A stretch of 44,765 nucleotides of DNA from an uncultured Mycoplasmatota bacterium (GTDB taxonomy: Bacteria; Bacillota_I; Bacilli_A; RF39; UBA660): positions 1 through 44,765 of the forward strand of contig CAMMYS010000009.1 in NCBI GenBank assembly GCA_946528555.1, written 5' to 3'. Positions 32,818 to 40,710 of the stretch are shown piece by piece. The notes under the pieces are model-generated. The model did not search any database. It had not been told where the DNA came from and saw only the letters and a program-made list of their open reading frames with translations. Position 1 is the first letter of the stretch. Every line of letters starts with the position of its first letter. Both the position numbers and the translations under genes were made by a program.

Positions 32818-34401
32818 GTGTTAGTAAAAAAACCCTATGCATTTTTAATCAAGAATTTTAGATTAATACATGGTTTTTTATTGTTTTTTGCAGCATATTT
32901 GGGCAAAAAATCACTAGATATCTATGATTTTTATAATAGATATGCAAATTTACACTCATTTACTGATGTAAATAATCTTGTTACTAAATATGTTTCACCT
33001 TTTATGTATGTTGCATGTATAATAACAATACTGGTATGTGGATTAATCTTTTTTATATTGTCATTAAAGAATAAAAGCAGAGGTTTATATTTATACACTG
33101 TAATCTTCTATATTGCTTTATTTGTTTATTATATTTTTATGGCACTTTCATTTGATAAATTACATGGTTCTATGTTTGATATAGAAACAGTAAGAGCATA
33201 TAGAGATATATCATTAATATTCTTATTCCCTCAAATACTGATTATATTCTTAATGTTTGGTAGAACTATTGGTTTCAATATTAAACAATTTGACTTCAAA
33301 AAAGATTTGGAAGAAATGAATATTGAAATATCAGATAGTGAAGAAGTAGAGTTAACTTTTGGTAATGATAACTATAAATATGCAAGAGGAGCTAGAAAAT
33401 TACTAAGACTTTCTAAATACTTTGTTTTAGAAAATAAGTTATTTGTAATAATTGTTTCATCAGTATTAATATTTGCATTATCATTAATATGGTTTTCAAG
33501 AATAAATGTATATGCAGATAAGAATTATGAAAAGGCAGCTTTTATTGCTAATGGACTAACATATGATATTGGAGAGAGTTATATAACTTCATCTGATAAG
33601 AATAATCAAGTTATTGAAAAGAATAAATATTATTTATTGATTAAAACAAAGATACAAAATAAAACTACTAAAGATATTAACGTTAATAGAGAAACATTTA
33701 GATTGTCATATAAAGATGAATTATTGTATGCAGATATGTCATTAGCTGAAAAGTTTATTGATTTAGGTGAGTCATTTAAAACTAATAAAGTTAAGTCTGG
33801 TACTGATTATGATTGCATTGTTATATTTGAATTAGATAAATCTCAATTAGCAACAGAATATATTTTAAATGTACTTACAAATACTACAGAAGGTTATAAA
33901 GCAAAAATAGTTAAACCAAAGAACTTAGATGAGGTTAAAGATAATGGTAGTAAAACAATACCAAATAACATAGTATTTTCTGATTCTATGTTAGGAAATA
34001 CAAGTCTTACATTAAAATCATATCAAGTTGAAGAAAAGTTTATGGAAAAATATGATTATATGTTTGATGGAGAACTAAAGAAGGGTACATATACAGTTAT
34101 GCCAGAAAGCACATCTCTAGGTATAAATGCTATATTAAGATTAGATTCTGAAATAGTTGTTGATAATAGTATTAACATGTATAAATATATTAAAAAACCA
34201 TCAGATTTTTATAAATATTATGGAATATTATCATATAGATCATTAGGAAATACTGGTAGTGTTAAATTGGTTCCAAAAGATGTTATATATGAAACAAATA
34301 ATTATACATATTTTGAAGTTCCATATGAATTAATGGATGCTGATAAAATTCAATTAGTCCTTTTAATTAGGGGACAAAAATACACTTTTATCTTGAAATA
34401 A
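32818..34401 (+). CDS. Multi-pass membrane protein with large C-terminal ectodomain, unknown
   Basis: 527 residues, not recognised. Five hydrophobic segments: about 14-29, 60-84, 89-112, 129-150 and 205-223, then about 300 residues outside the membrane starting VYADKNYEKAAFI. A basic/acidic cytoplasmic loop (about 155-200) separates the last two helices. The ectodomain is beta-rich with NKTTKDINVNRETF and a DUF4352-like flavour (conserved strand patterns for small telokin-like ectodomains), which is only a resemblance. The GTG at 32818 has AGGAG nine bases upstream; a TTG at 32809 abuts that motif. The promoter of tRNA-Cys overlaps its stop codon. Confidence 0.68.
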   Translation: MLVKKPYAFLIKNFRLIHGFLLFFAAYLGKKSLDIYDFYNRYANLHSFTDVNNLVTKYVSPFMYVACIITILVCGLIFFILSLKNKSRGLYLYTVIFYIALFVYYIFMALSFDKLHGSMFDIETVRAYRDISLIFLFPQILIIFLMFGRTIGFNIKQFDFKKDLEEMNIEISDSEEVELTFGNDNYKYARGARKLLRLSKYFVLENKLFVIIVSSVLIFALSLIWFSRINVYADKNYEKAAFIANGLTYDIGESYITSSDKNNQVIEKNKYYLLIKTKIQNKTTKDINVNRETFRLSYKDELLYADMSLAEKFIDLGESFKTNKVKSGTDYDCIVIFELDKSQLATEYILNVLTNTTEGYKAKIVKPKNLDEVKDNGSKTIPNNIVFSDSMLGNTSLTLKSYQVEEKFMEKYDYMFDGELKKGTYTVMPESTSLGINAILRLDSEIVVDNSINMYKYIKKPSDFYKYYGILSYRSLGNTGSVKLVPKDVIYETNNYTYFEVPYELMDADKIQLVLLIRGQKYTFILK

Positions 34402-34421
34402 TGCATATAGTTTGATATAAT
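34393..34421 (+). promoter_or_regulatory. Promoter of tRNA-Cys
   Basis: TTGAAA, 17-bp spacer, TATAAT; start expected about five bases before the mature 5' end. Confidence 0.7.
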
Positions 34422-34432
34422 TATATGCAAGT

Positions 34433-34506
34433 GGAACCATAGCCAAGTGGTAAGGCACCGGTCTGCAACACCGTCATCGTCGGTTCAAATCCGACTGGTT
34501 CCTCCA
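34433..34506 (+). tRNA. tRNA-Cys (GCA)
   Basis: 74 nt with encoded CCA. Acceptor GGAACCA/TGGTTCC, anticodon GCA at 34465-34467 in loop CTGCAAC, T-arm GTCGG-TTCAAAT-CCGAC canonical. One C-U mismatch (27-43) tops the anticodon stem. Own promoter and terminator. Confidence 0.96.
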
Positions 34507-34517
34507 AATAGTTAAAT

Positions 34518-34536
34518 AAGAGCATTTGCTCTTTTT
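34518..34536 (+). terminator. Terminator after tRNA-Cys
   Basis: Stem AAGAGC/GCTCTT, four-base loop, T-run. Confidence 0.75.
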
Positions 34537-34539
34537 AAT

Positions 34540-34568
34540 TTGCTTAAAAAAAGTAAGTATTATATAAT
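34540..34568 (+). promoter_or_regulatory. Promoter of the metallophosphoesterase gene
   Basis: TTGCTT, 17-bp spacer, TATAAT. The predicted leader is only about nine nt and carries GGTGAT as ribosome-binding site. Confidence 0.55.
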
Positions 34569-34583
34569 TATAATGGTGATAAT

Positions 34584-35285
34584 ATGAAGATAGCAGTTTT
34601 TTCAGATATACATGGTAATTATCAAGCATTAAAAGCTATAATTAAAAAAACTAAAAATAGATATGATGAAATAATATTTACAGGAGATGCAATAGATTTT
34701 GGGCCTGATTCATTAGAGTGTATTAAAGCTATTCAAAAGAACAATATTAAGTTTGTACTAGGTAATCATGATTTATACTATACAAGAGGTGTAGAAATAG
34801 ATGAAGATGTTAAAGGTGAAGGATTAAAACACCATGAATGGACTGAAAAACAATTAAAGAATATAGAATTGCAGGATAGAGAGAATAATCAAGATTTAAG
34901 ATATGATATAGAATGTAATGGATTTAAATTATCTTTTATACATTACTTTTTAAATAATGATAAATATCCTTATGAACATTTAGATATATTAAATGATGAT
35001 AGATATTTAAAAATTTTTCAAAGAGAAAAAGCTGATTTTGTATTTTATGGTCATAATCATGATGAAGATTATCATGAAATAAATGGTACAAAGTACTATG
35101 GATTAGGTTCTAGTGGATGTAGAAAAGATGATAAAACTTATTTCTATTCAATTTATATAGATAAAAATAAAGTATCTGTTAAAAAGATAAATATTAAATA
35201 TGATAGAAAAAGTTTTGAAAGAAGAATAAGGAGTTTAAAATATCCACAAAAAGCTATTATTGAAAGGGAGATATTTGGTTTATAG
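34584..35285 (+). CDS. Calcineurin-like metallophosphoesterase
   Basis: 233 residues with the complete binuclear metal motif set: FSDIHGNYQAL (Asp8, His10), FTGDAIDFGPDS, VLGNHD, SFIHYF and YGHNHDED. This is the YfcE/ApaH-like class that hydrolyses small phosphodiesters or nucleotides; substrate cannot be told. The C-terminal 35 residues are basic and helical. It lies between tRNA-Cys and the small membrane peptide gene and has its own promoter. Confidence 0.88.
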   Translation: MKIAVFSDIHGNYQALKAIIKKTKNRYDEIIFTGDAIDFGPDSLECIKAIQKNNIKFVLGNHDLYYTRGVEIDEDVKGEGLKHHEWTEKQLKNIELQDRENNQDLRYDIECNGFKLSFIHYFLNNDKYPYEHLDILNDDRYLKIFQREKADFVFYGHNHDEDYHEINGTKYYGLGSSGCRKDDKTYFYSIYIDKNKVSVKKINIKYDRKSFERRIRSLKYPQKAIIEREIFGL

Positions 35286-35286
35286 A

Positions 35287-35315
35287 TTGAAAAAAAGAGC
35301 ATTTTTTGGTATAAT
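35287..35315 (+). promoter_or_regulatory. Promoter of the 46-residue peptide-glycosylase operon
   Basis: TTGAAA, 17-bp spacer, TATAAT. Confidence 0.65.
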
Positions 35316-35335
35316 ATGCCATCGAGGTGAGAAGT

Positions 35336-35476
35336 ATGAGATATTTATTACAAGATTTCTTTATGTTAGATATTGATCATAGATTTCAAGTTCTTATTTT
35401 TGCTTGCCTTTTAGTTATACTAGTATTTATGGTATTAATATTAACAATAGTAAAAAAAGCAAAGGATAAGAAATAG
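35336..35476 (+). CDS. 46-residue single-pass membrane peptide
   Basis: Short ORF with good translation signals: GAGGTGAG six bases before the ATG and a promoter 21 bases upstream. The product starts MRYLLQDFFMLDIDHRF, has one hydrophobic helix (about 18-38) and ends in a basic tail KKAKDKK, so the C-terminus is cytoplasmic. The stop codon is followed without a gap by the ATG of the glycosylase gene, which points to translational coupling. No homolog recognised. Confidence 0.65.
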   Translation: MRYLLQDFFMLDIDHRFQVLIFACLLVILVFMVLILTIVKKAKDKK

Positions 35477-36295
35477 ATGAAAATAAATGTTCAAAACATT
35501 GATATAAAGAGTATTTTATTAAGTGGAGCTTGTTTTAGGGTAATTGAAGAAGCAGATGATAGTTTTACTAATATATTAAGTGATAGAGTTGTTAATTTAA
35601 AACAAGACGGAGATATTATAATTGTTAATTCTTCAAATATGGATAATATTAAAGAAGTTATTAACAATTATTTTGATTTAGATAAAGATTATAATTTAAT
35701 AAATGAAGAAATTATTAAAAAGAATCCTAAATTAAAAGATATGGTTAATAGTTGTAGTACATATAGAATACTTAATCAAGATTCCTTTGAAATGGGTATT
35801 AGTTATATATTAAGTTCTGCTAATAAAGTAGAAAGAATATCAAATATGGTTAATAATATAGCTAATAAATATGGTGATAAAGTTGTTTTTAATAATAAAG
35901 AATATCACTTATTCCCAAGATATGAACAATTAAAAAATATAACAATAGATGATTTAAAAGAATTTAAATTAGGTTTTAGAGACAAATATATTATTAATTA
36001 TTTAAATGAATATAATAAATTAAAAGATATAGATAAATTAAATGATAGTGAAGCTATAGATTTACTTACTAGTATTAAAGGAATTGGGCTTAAAGTAGCA
36101 TCATGTATTTTATTATTTGGATATCATAGATTAGATGTATTTCCAATAGATACATGGGTTAAAAAGTTTATGAAAGAAGATTATGCTAAAAGTGATAAAA
36201 CTAATGATATTAAAAAATATTCACAAGAACATTTTAGTCCATATTCTGGATTAGTAATACAATATATGTTTCATAGTAAAAGAAATATAAAATAA
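35477..36295 (+). CDS. ogg: 8-oxoguanine DNA glycosylase/AP lyase, OGG1-like
   Basis: HhH-GPD superfamily base-excision enzyme, 272 residues. Helix-hairpin-helix and catalytic lysine: SIKGIGLKVASCILL with Lys206; catalytic Asp225 in VFPIDTWVKKF. The N-terminal OGG domain (1-100, SGACFRVIEE, DLDKDYN) matches the OGG_N type rather than MutY, Nth or AlkA. It removes 8-oxoG opposite C; family knowledge. The start directly follows the stop of the 46-residue peptide gene, with AAGGAT as ribosome-binding site. Confidence 0.85.
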   Translation: MKINVQNIDIKSILLSGACFRVIEEADDSFTNILSDRVVNLKQDGDIIIVNSSNMDNIKEVINNYFDLDKDYNLINEEIIKKNPKLKDMVNSCSTYRILNQDSFEMGISYILSSANKVERISNMVNNIANKYGDKVVFNNKEYHLFPRYEQLKNITIDDLKEFKLGFRDKYIINYLNEYNKLKDIDKLNDSEAIDLLTSIKGIGLKVASCILLFGYHRLDVFPIDTWVKKFMKEDYAKSDKTNDIKKYSQEHFSPYSGLVIQYMFHSKRNIK

Positions 36296-36349
36296 TATTT
36301 CTTTTTTTATTATTTCATTATATAATAATATGCAATTTGAGGTGGTATT

Positions 36350-37324
36350 ATGGAAGATAAAAGTAGTAAAAAGATTTTAGATTTATATGTGAAAGCAAAT
36401 AAAAATAAAAATGATATAGTTGTAACTACTGAAGATGGTAAAAAATATAGTAAAGCTGAAATGGTAGTTTTGGCTTGTATGGCTATGGTAGTTAGAGCAC
36501 AAGAAGATAAAGAATCAGGTATTGATTATGATAAGGTTATTAAAACAATTATATTAAATAGTTTAGATGGTGATATTGATAATCTTAGAAAGAAAGATGA
36601 ATATAATCTACTTATAAAAGCTAGTAGAGAATTAGAAAGTGAAGAAGGATATGGTGCTAAAACTGTTTATGAAAGAATGGTAAACAATTTTACTTCATAT
36701 TTAAATGCAACATTTCCTGAAGAAGTATTTATAGGTAGAAACTTAAAATTGCATGATACTACTAGAACAGGGCATAAATATTGGGGAGTAGAATCAGATA
36801 GAATAGAAAATGTATTAGAACATATTTATGGATGTTTAGTTTTATCAATTGGACTTGAATCAGAATATGGCTATAGTGTTGATTATAATAAAATTAGAAA
36901 AATGCTAATATTACATGAAACTGGTGAAATAGTAATAAGTGATTTAACTGAATGGGATATTCCAAAAGAAGAAAAGGAAAAAATTGAAAGACAAGCAGTT
37001 ATTAAAATTTTAGGAAAATTACCTAATGGTAATGAATTAATTGCTTTATTAGATGAATTTAATATGCATTTTACTTTGCCATCTGAATATGCATACTTAA
37101 TTGATAAAATAGAATATGATATGCAAGTAAAAATGTATGAAAAAGAAGGAAGATATGATACTAGACATATTCCAGTTAATGTTGTAACTACTAGTTCTAG
37201 TGTTAAAAAAATAATTGAAAATGGAGCACAAACTGTTTTTGATGTTCATTATGAATATGACAAAGATAAATATAGTAGGATTCCTTGCTTTAGAAGAATT
37301 TTAGAAGAAACAAAAAATTATTAG
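36350..37324 (+). CDS. HD-domain (HD_3/YfbR-like) phosphohydrolase with HE variant
   Basis: 324 residues. The C-terminal two thirds show an HD_3 domain like YfbR/HDDC2 5'-nucleotidases: TGHKYWGVESDRIENVLEH (His158), MLILHETGEIVISDLTEWD (His189-Glu190 instead of His-Asp) and LIDKIEYD (Asp252). The first 120 residues are an unrecognised helical domain. A Glu can replace Asp as ligand, so activity on nucleoside monophosphates is possible but unproven. GAGGTGG before the ATG; TATAAT at 36321-36326 is a candidate -10. The uraA leader promoter begins right after the stop. Confidence 0.75.
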   Translation: MEDKSSKKILDLYVKANKNKNDIVVTTEDGKKYSKAEMVVLACMAMVVRAQEDKESGIDYDKVIKTIILNSLDGDIDNLRKKDEYNLLIKASRELESEEGYGAKTVYERMVNNFTSYLNATFPEEVFIGRNLKLHDTTRTGHKYWGVESDRIENVLEHIYGCLVLSIGLESEYGYSVDYNKIRKMLILHETGEIVISDLTEWDIPKEEKEKIERQAVIKILGKLPNGNELIALLDEFNMHFTLPSEYAYLIDKIEYDMQVKMYEKEGRYDTRHIPVNVVTTSSSVKKIIENGAQTVFDVHYEYDKDKYSRIPCFRRILEETKNY

Positions 37325-37353
37325 TTGCATTTAATAATTAGATATGTTATTCT
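37325..37353 (+). promoter_or_regulatory. Promoter of the uraA leader
   Basis: TTGCAT, 17-bp spacer, TATTCT with extended TGT. Predicted start near 37360. Confidence 0.5.
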
Positions 37354-37373
37354 TTTAAAAGAGGAAAAAATAT

Positions 37374-37454
37374 ATGAAAGAGATAACACTAAAAACTAAA
37401 ATTGTTTTTAATAGTACTGATAGTACTATTGTTGTTGGTTTCTTTGATATTTAG
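37374..37454 (+). CDS. 26-residue leader peptide upstream of uraA
   Basis: ATG with AAGAGGA nine bases upstream. Peptide begins MKEITLKTKIVFNSTDS and ends VVGFFDI. The coding sequence contains a perfect hairpin and two U-rich stretches, and its TAG stop directly abuts the left arm of an intrinsic terminator. This geometry is what is needed for coupling translation to termination. Confidence 0.5.
   Translation: MKEITLKTKIVFNSTDSTIVVGFFDI
37410..37430 (+). other. Hairpin in the uraA leader (possible pause site)
   Basis: Perfect nine-base-pair dyad, arms AATAGTACT and AGTACTATT with loop GAT, followed by U-rich ATTGTTGTTGG and TTTCTTTG. It could pause RNA polymerase before the terminator. Confidence 0.55.
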
Positions 37455-37484
37455 TCTCATCATTTATTGATGGGATTTTTTTTT
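37455..37484 (+). terminator. Intrinsic terminator (attenuator) in the uraA leader
   Basis: Stem TCTCATCA/TGATGGGA (one G-U pair), five-base loop, then nine T. It lies between the leader peptide and uraA, so uraA-upp expression needs readthrough. Confidence 0.8.
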
Positions 37485-37514
37485 ACCTAATTTATTGTTT
37501 TATGAGGAGGATAT

Positions 37515-38798
37515 ATGAAGAAAAACAGTAAAATGTTACTTGATGTTAATGACAAACCGCCAATTGGAAAATGGCTACTTTTATCACTACAACATGTATT
37601 TGCTATGTTTGGTGCTACAGTATTAGTTCCAATATTAGTAAATCAAGCTGCTGGTGAAGAAGTATTATCTATATCAGTTGCATTAATAGCATCTGGTATT
37701 GGTACGTTAATTTATATTATATGTACTAGAGCAAAAAGCCCTATATATTTAGGAAGTTCATTTGCATTTATTTCACCAATGATAGTAGGATTCCTTAAAT
37801 GTGGAAAAGCAAGTGTATTTACTGGACTTATGGGAGTTGGTTTAGTATATGTAATAGTTGCTTTAATTATTAAGCTTGTTGGAAAGAAGTGGTTAAACAA
37901 ATTATTACCACCTATCATTGTAGGACCTATGATTATGATTATAGGTTTAGGACTTGCTTCTTCAGCTGTGTCTCAAGTTGGACTAGATTTAGAAGTTGTT
38001 CCTTGGAAAAACTTATTAATAGCAACAGTTGCATTTTTAACAACATCATTACTTGCTATTAAAGCAAAAGGATTCTTTAGAGTTATTCCATTCTTATGTG
38101 GAATTGTAGCAGGTTATATATGTGCTGTAATTTTAGGAGAAGTTGATTTTGGAGCAGTAGAGGCAGCTAAATTCTTTCAAAAACCAGCTTTCTATATACC
38201 ATTTGTACATTACAAATTAAATTTTGGTGCATTTTTAACAATAGTACCAATTGCATTAGTTACAATGGCAGAACATATTGGAGATCATAAAGTATTAAGT
38301 GCTATTATAGATAGAGATTTAATTGAAGATCCAGGACTTGATAAAACACTTATGGGTGATGGTCTTGCAACTATGGCTGCTGGATTTATAGGAGGTCCAG
38401 CTAATACATCATATGGTGAAAATACTTCAGTTGTAGGTATGACTAAAGTTGCATCAGTATGGGTAACAGGATTAGCAGCAGTATTTGCAATAATGTTTGG
38501 TTTCCTAGGTAAATTAACAGCAATTATTTCAACAATACCAAATCCAGTATTAGGAGGTATATCAATTCTTCTTTATGGATTTATTTCAGTAAACGGTTTA
38601 AAAACTTTAGTTGATAATCATGTAGATTTTTCAAGACCTAAAAATGTAATAGTAGCATCTTCAATGTTAGTATTAGGTTTAGGAGGAGCTGCAATATCAT
38701 TAATTACTAAAAATATTTCTGTATCATTATCAGGAATGAGTTTAGCAGCTGTAGTAGGTATCTTACTTAACTTATTAATAAAGGAGAGAGAAGATTGA
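37515..38798 (+). CDS. uraA: Uracil permease (NCS2 family)
   Basis: Proton-coupled uracil importer, 427 residues, about 14 membrane segments. NCS2/UraA features: SLQHVFAMFGATVLVPILV, PIYLGSSFAFISP, the Glu of TMAEHIGDHKVLS and the Glu of GGPANTSYGENTSVVG (equivalents of UraA Glu241 and Glu290). Pairing with upp supports uracil rather than xanthine as substrate. GAGGAGG seven bases before the ATG. Overlaps the upp start by four bases. Regulation by the leader attenuator is inferred. Confidence 0.93.
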   Translation: MKKNSKMLLDVNDKPPIGKWLLLSLQHVFAMFGATVLVPILVNQAAGEEVLSISVALIASGIGTLIYIICTRAKSPIYLGSSFAFISPMIVGFLKCGKASVFTGLMGVGLVYVIVALIIKLVGKKWLNKLLPPIIVGPMIMIIGLGLASSAVSQVGLDLEVVPWKNLLIATVAFLTTSLLAIKAKGFFRVIPFLCGIVAGYICAVILGEVDFGAVEAAKFFQKPAFYIPFVHYKLNFGAFLTIVPIALVTMAEHIGDHKVLSAIIDRDLIEDPGLDKTLMGDGLATMAAGFIGGPANTSYGENTSVVGMTKVASVWVTGLAAVFAIMFGFLGKLTAIISTIPNPVLGGISILLYGFISVNGLKTLVDNHVDFSRPKNVIVASSMLVLGLGGAAISLITKNISVSLSGMSLAAVVGILLNLLIKERED

Positions 38799-39421
38799 AA
38801 GAGGTAGTATTAAATCATCCACTTATAACACATAAATTATCAATATTAAGAGATAAAAAGACAGGAACTAAAGAGTTTAGAGAACTAGTTGGTGAGATAG
38901 CAGTTCTTCTATGTTATGAAGCATTAAAAGATGCTCAATTAGAAGATGTAACTATTAAAACTCCATTAGAAGAATATAAAACACAATGTATAAATGAAGA
39001 TAATTATGCATTTGTACCAATCTTAAGAGCAGGAATGAGTATGATAGATGGAATTTTAACAGTAGTACCTAATGCTAAGATTGGACATATAGGTTTATAT
39101 AGAAATGAAGAAACTTTAGAACCTGTAGAATATTATTATAAAATGCCTAAAAATATTAAGAATAGAGAAGTCTTAGTATTAGACCCAATGTTAGCAACTG
39201 GAGGAAGTGCAATAGCAACAATAAATAGACTTAAACAAGACGGTGTAAAGAAGATTAAGTTCTTGTGTGTAATCGCAGCACCAGAGGGCTTAAATGCTCT
39301 TAAAAAGGCTCACAAAGATGTCAAAATATATTGCGCTAGTGTAGATAGACAGTTGAATGATATTGGATATATATTACCTGGCCTTGGAGATGCAGGAGAT
39401 AGAGTATATGGAACAAAGTAA
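38795..39421 (+). CDS. upp: Uracil phosphoribosyltransferase
   Basis: Converts uracil and PRPP to UMP. 208 residues, normal. PRPP-binding loop LVLDPMLATGGSAIATI and the uracil-binding end GYILPGLGDAGDRVYGT; ILRAGMSMIDG is typical. The start is TTG overlapping the uraA stop, with AAGGAGAG eight bases upstream. Together with uraA it forms a two-gene uracil salvage operon closed by a strong terminator. Confidence 0.95.
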   Translation: MKEVVLNHPLITHKLSILRDKKTGTKEFRELVGEIAVLLCYEALKDAQLEDVTIKTPLEEYKTQCINEDNYAFVPILRAGMSMIDGILTVVPNAKIGHIGLYRNEETLEPVEYYYKMPKNIKNREVLVLDPMLATGGSAIATINRLKQDGVKKIKFLCVIAAPEGLNALKKAHKDVKIYCASVDRQLNDIGYILPGLGDAGDRVYGTK

Positions 39422-39444
39422 TACTTATAATAAGTATTACTTTT
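39415..39444 (+). terminator. Terminator after upp
   Basis: Thirteen-base-pair stem AAAGTAATACTTA/TAAGTATTACTTT with a three-base loop overlapping the upp stop, then T-rich. Confidence 0.85.
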
Positions 39445-39454
39445 CATTTTATTG

Positions 39455-39463
39455 TGATATAAT
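39455..39463 (+). promoter_or_regulatory. Extended -10 adjacent to an ATG (possible leaderless start)
   Basis: TGA-TATAAT ending six bases before the ATG of the PAP2 gene; transcription would start at the A of the ATG. Confidence 0.55.
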
Positions 39464-39469
39464 TTATGT

Positions 39470-40096
39470 ATGATAAAGAAAATAATAAAGGAAAATTTAG
39501 TATACATATTAATAATAGTTTTTTTAATATTAGTATTTACATTTATTAAAAACTCTTCTTTGCATGATAAAATATTAAATTTTGATCACAAAATTATTTC
39601 TTTTAGAGATATTTATATTGACGAAAAATTAACTTTATCATTTAAACATATTACATTTTTTGGCGATTATTATATACCAATATTAATTATTGTGTGTATA
39701 TTTATATTTAATAAGAATAAATATCATTCATATGTAAATTTTGTAAACTATTTAGTTGCTTTAGTAATTACTTTTATAACAAAGGTAACAGTTAATAGAG
39801 CAAGGCCTGATGTTAATTTAATAGCTATACCTGATAAGTATAGTTTTCCAAGTGGACATACATTAACATCAATAGTGTTTTATACTTTTTTATGTTATGT
39901 AGCAACATATAATAGAAAAACAAGAAAGATACTATTACCAATTGTAATATTATTAATACTTGCTATTAGTATTTCAAGAATATATTTAGGTGTACATTAT
40001 TTTTCAGATGTAGTAGGAGCAATTATATTGTCTATACCAATACTCTTGATGAATATCAATATATTTAATAAACATGTAAAGGAGAAATTATTATGA
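39470..40096 (+). CDS. PAP2-family membrane phosphatase
   Basis: 208 residues, about five or six membrane helices. The three PAP2 motifs are present: KVTVNRARP, FPSGHTL and SRIYLGVHYFSDVVG, holding the catalytic His and Arg residues. Members dephosphorylate phosphatidate, phosphatidylglycerophosphate or undecaprenyl pyrophosphate; which one cannot be read here. The start is very close to a -10 and lacks a Shine-Dalgarno. It overlaps the next gene by four bases (ATGA). Confidence 0.88.
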   Translation: MIKKIIKENLVYILIIVFLILVFTFIKNSSLHDKILNFDHKIISFRDIYIDEKLTLSFKHITFFGDYYIPILIIVCIFIFNKNKYHSYVNFVNYLVALVITFITKVTVNRARPDVNLIAIPDKYSFPSGHTLTSIVFYTFLCYVATYNRKTRKILLPIVILLILAISISRIYLGVHYFSDVVGAIILSIPILLMNINIFNKHVKEKLL

Positions 40097-40710
40097 TAAA
40101 ATCAAAACAAATAATAGATGAAGTTGAATTATTATTAGGAAAATTTATAGATGATATTAATAGTGATGACTTAAATAGTATTAATGAGCTAACTATAAAT
40201 GGTTTTGATGTTTCTAAAAATGTTTTAGAGTTTCATTTAGAAGATTTATTATTATTTAATAATTTAAAATCCATTACATTTAATAATTTTATATTAGACG
40301 TAGATACTATGAACTATATATTTAATAGTAAAATTGAAGAATTAAATATGTATAATTGTGAATTATTATGTGAAATAACAAACAATTATGAAAATATTAA
40401 GACATTAAGAGTAGAATATACATCTAATTTTGAAGAAGAATATTTATCATATTTTCCTAATGTAAAAGAATTATCATACAAGGGATATAAATTAACAAAA
40501 CCTTTATCTAAAAATATTAATAAATTAGATTTATTAAATAGTAGTGTAGAAGACACTAATATTATTGAAGAATCTAATGTTAATGATTTATCAATATCTA
40601 TAAAAGAATATGAAGATAAAAAAGATTTTTATGATAAATTAATTATTAAAATTAGTGTTTATGATAAAAACAATTGTTATTTGATTGGTAAAGGTGATAA
40701 AAATGAGTAG
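40093..40710 (+). CDS. Leucine-rich-repeat-like protein, unknown function
   Basis: 205 residues, no signal peptide or membrane helix. The sequence shows irregular leucine-rich units of about 20-24 residues (LKSITFNNFILDVDTM, IEELNMYNCELL, IKTLRVEYTSNF, VKELSYKGYKL, INKLDLLNSSV), suggesting a small solenoid for protein binding; this is pattern reading, not family assignment. It is translationally coupled to the PAP2 gene upstream and overlaps the transglutaminase-like gene downstream by eight bases, so the three are probably functionally linked. Confidence 0.65.
   Translation: MIKSKQIIDEVELLLGKFIDDINSDDLNSINELTINGFDVSKNVLEFHLEDLLLFNNLKSITFNNFILDVDTMNYIFNSKIEELNMYNCELLCEITNNYENIKTLRVEYTSNFEEEYLSYFPNVKELSYKGYKLTKPLSKNINKLDLLNSSVEDTNIIEESNVNDLSISIKEYEDKKDFYDKLIIKISVYDKNNCYLIGKGDKNE

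Noticed and set aside
36296..36320. Terminator after the ogg gene
   Set aside because: Only a weak A/T hairpin (TAATA/TATTA) around a T-run; not convincing enough to list.
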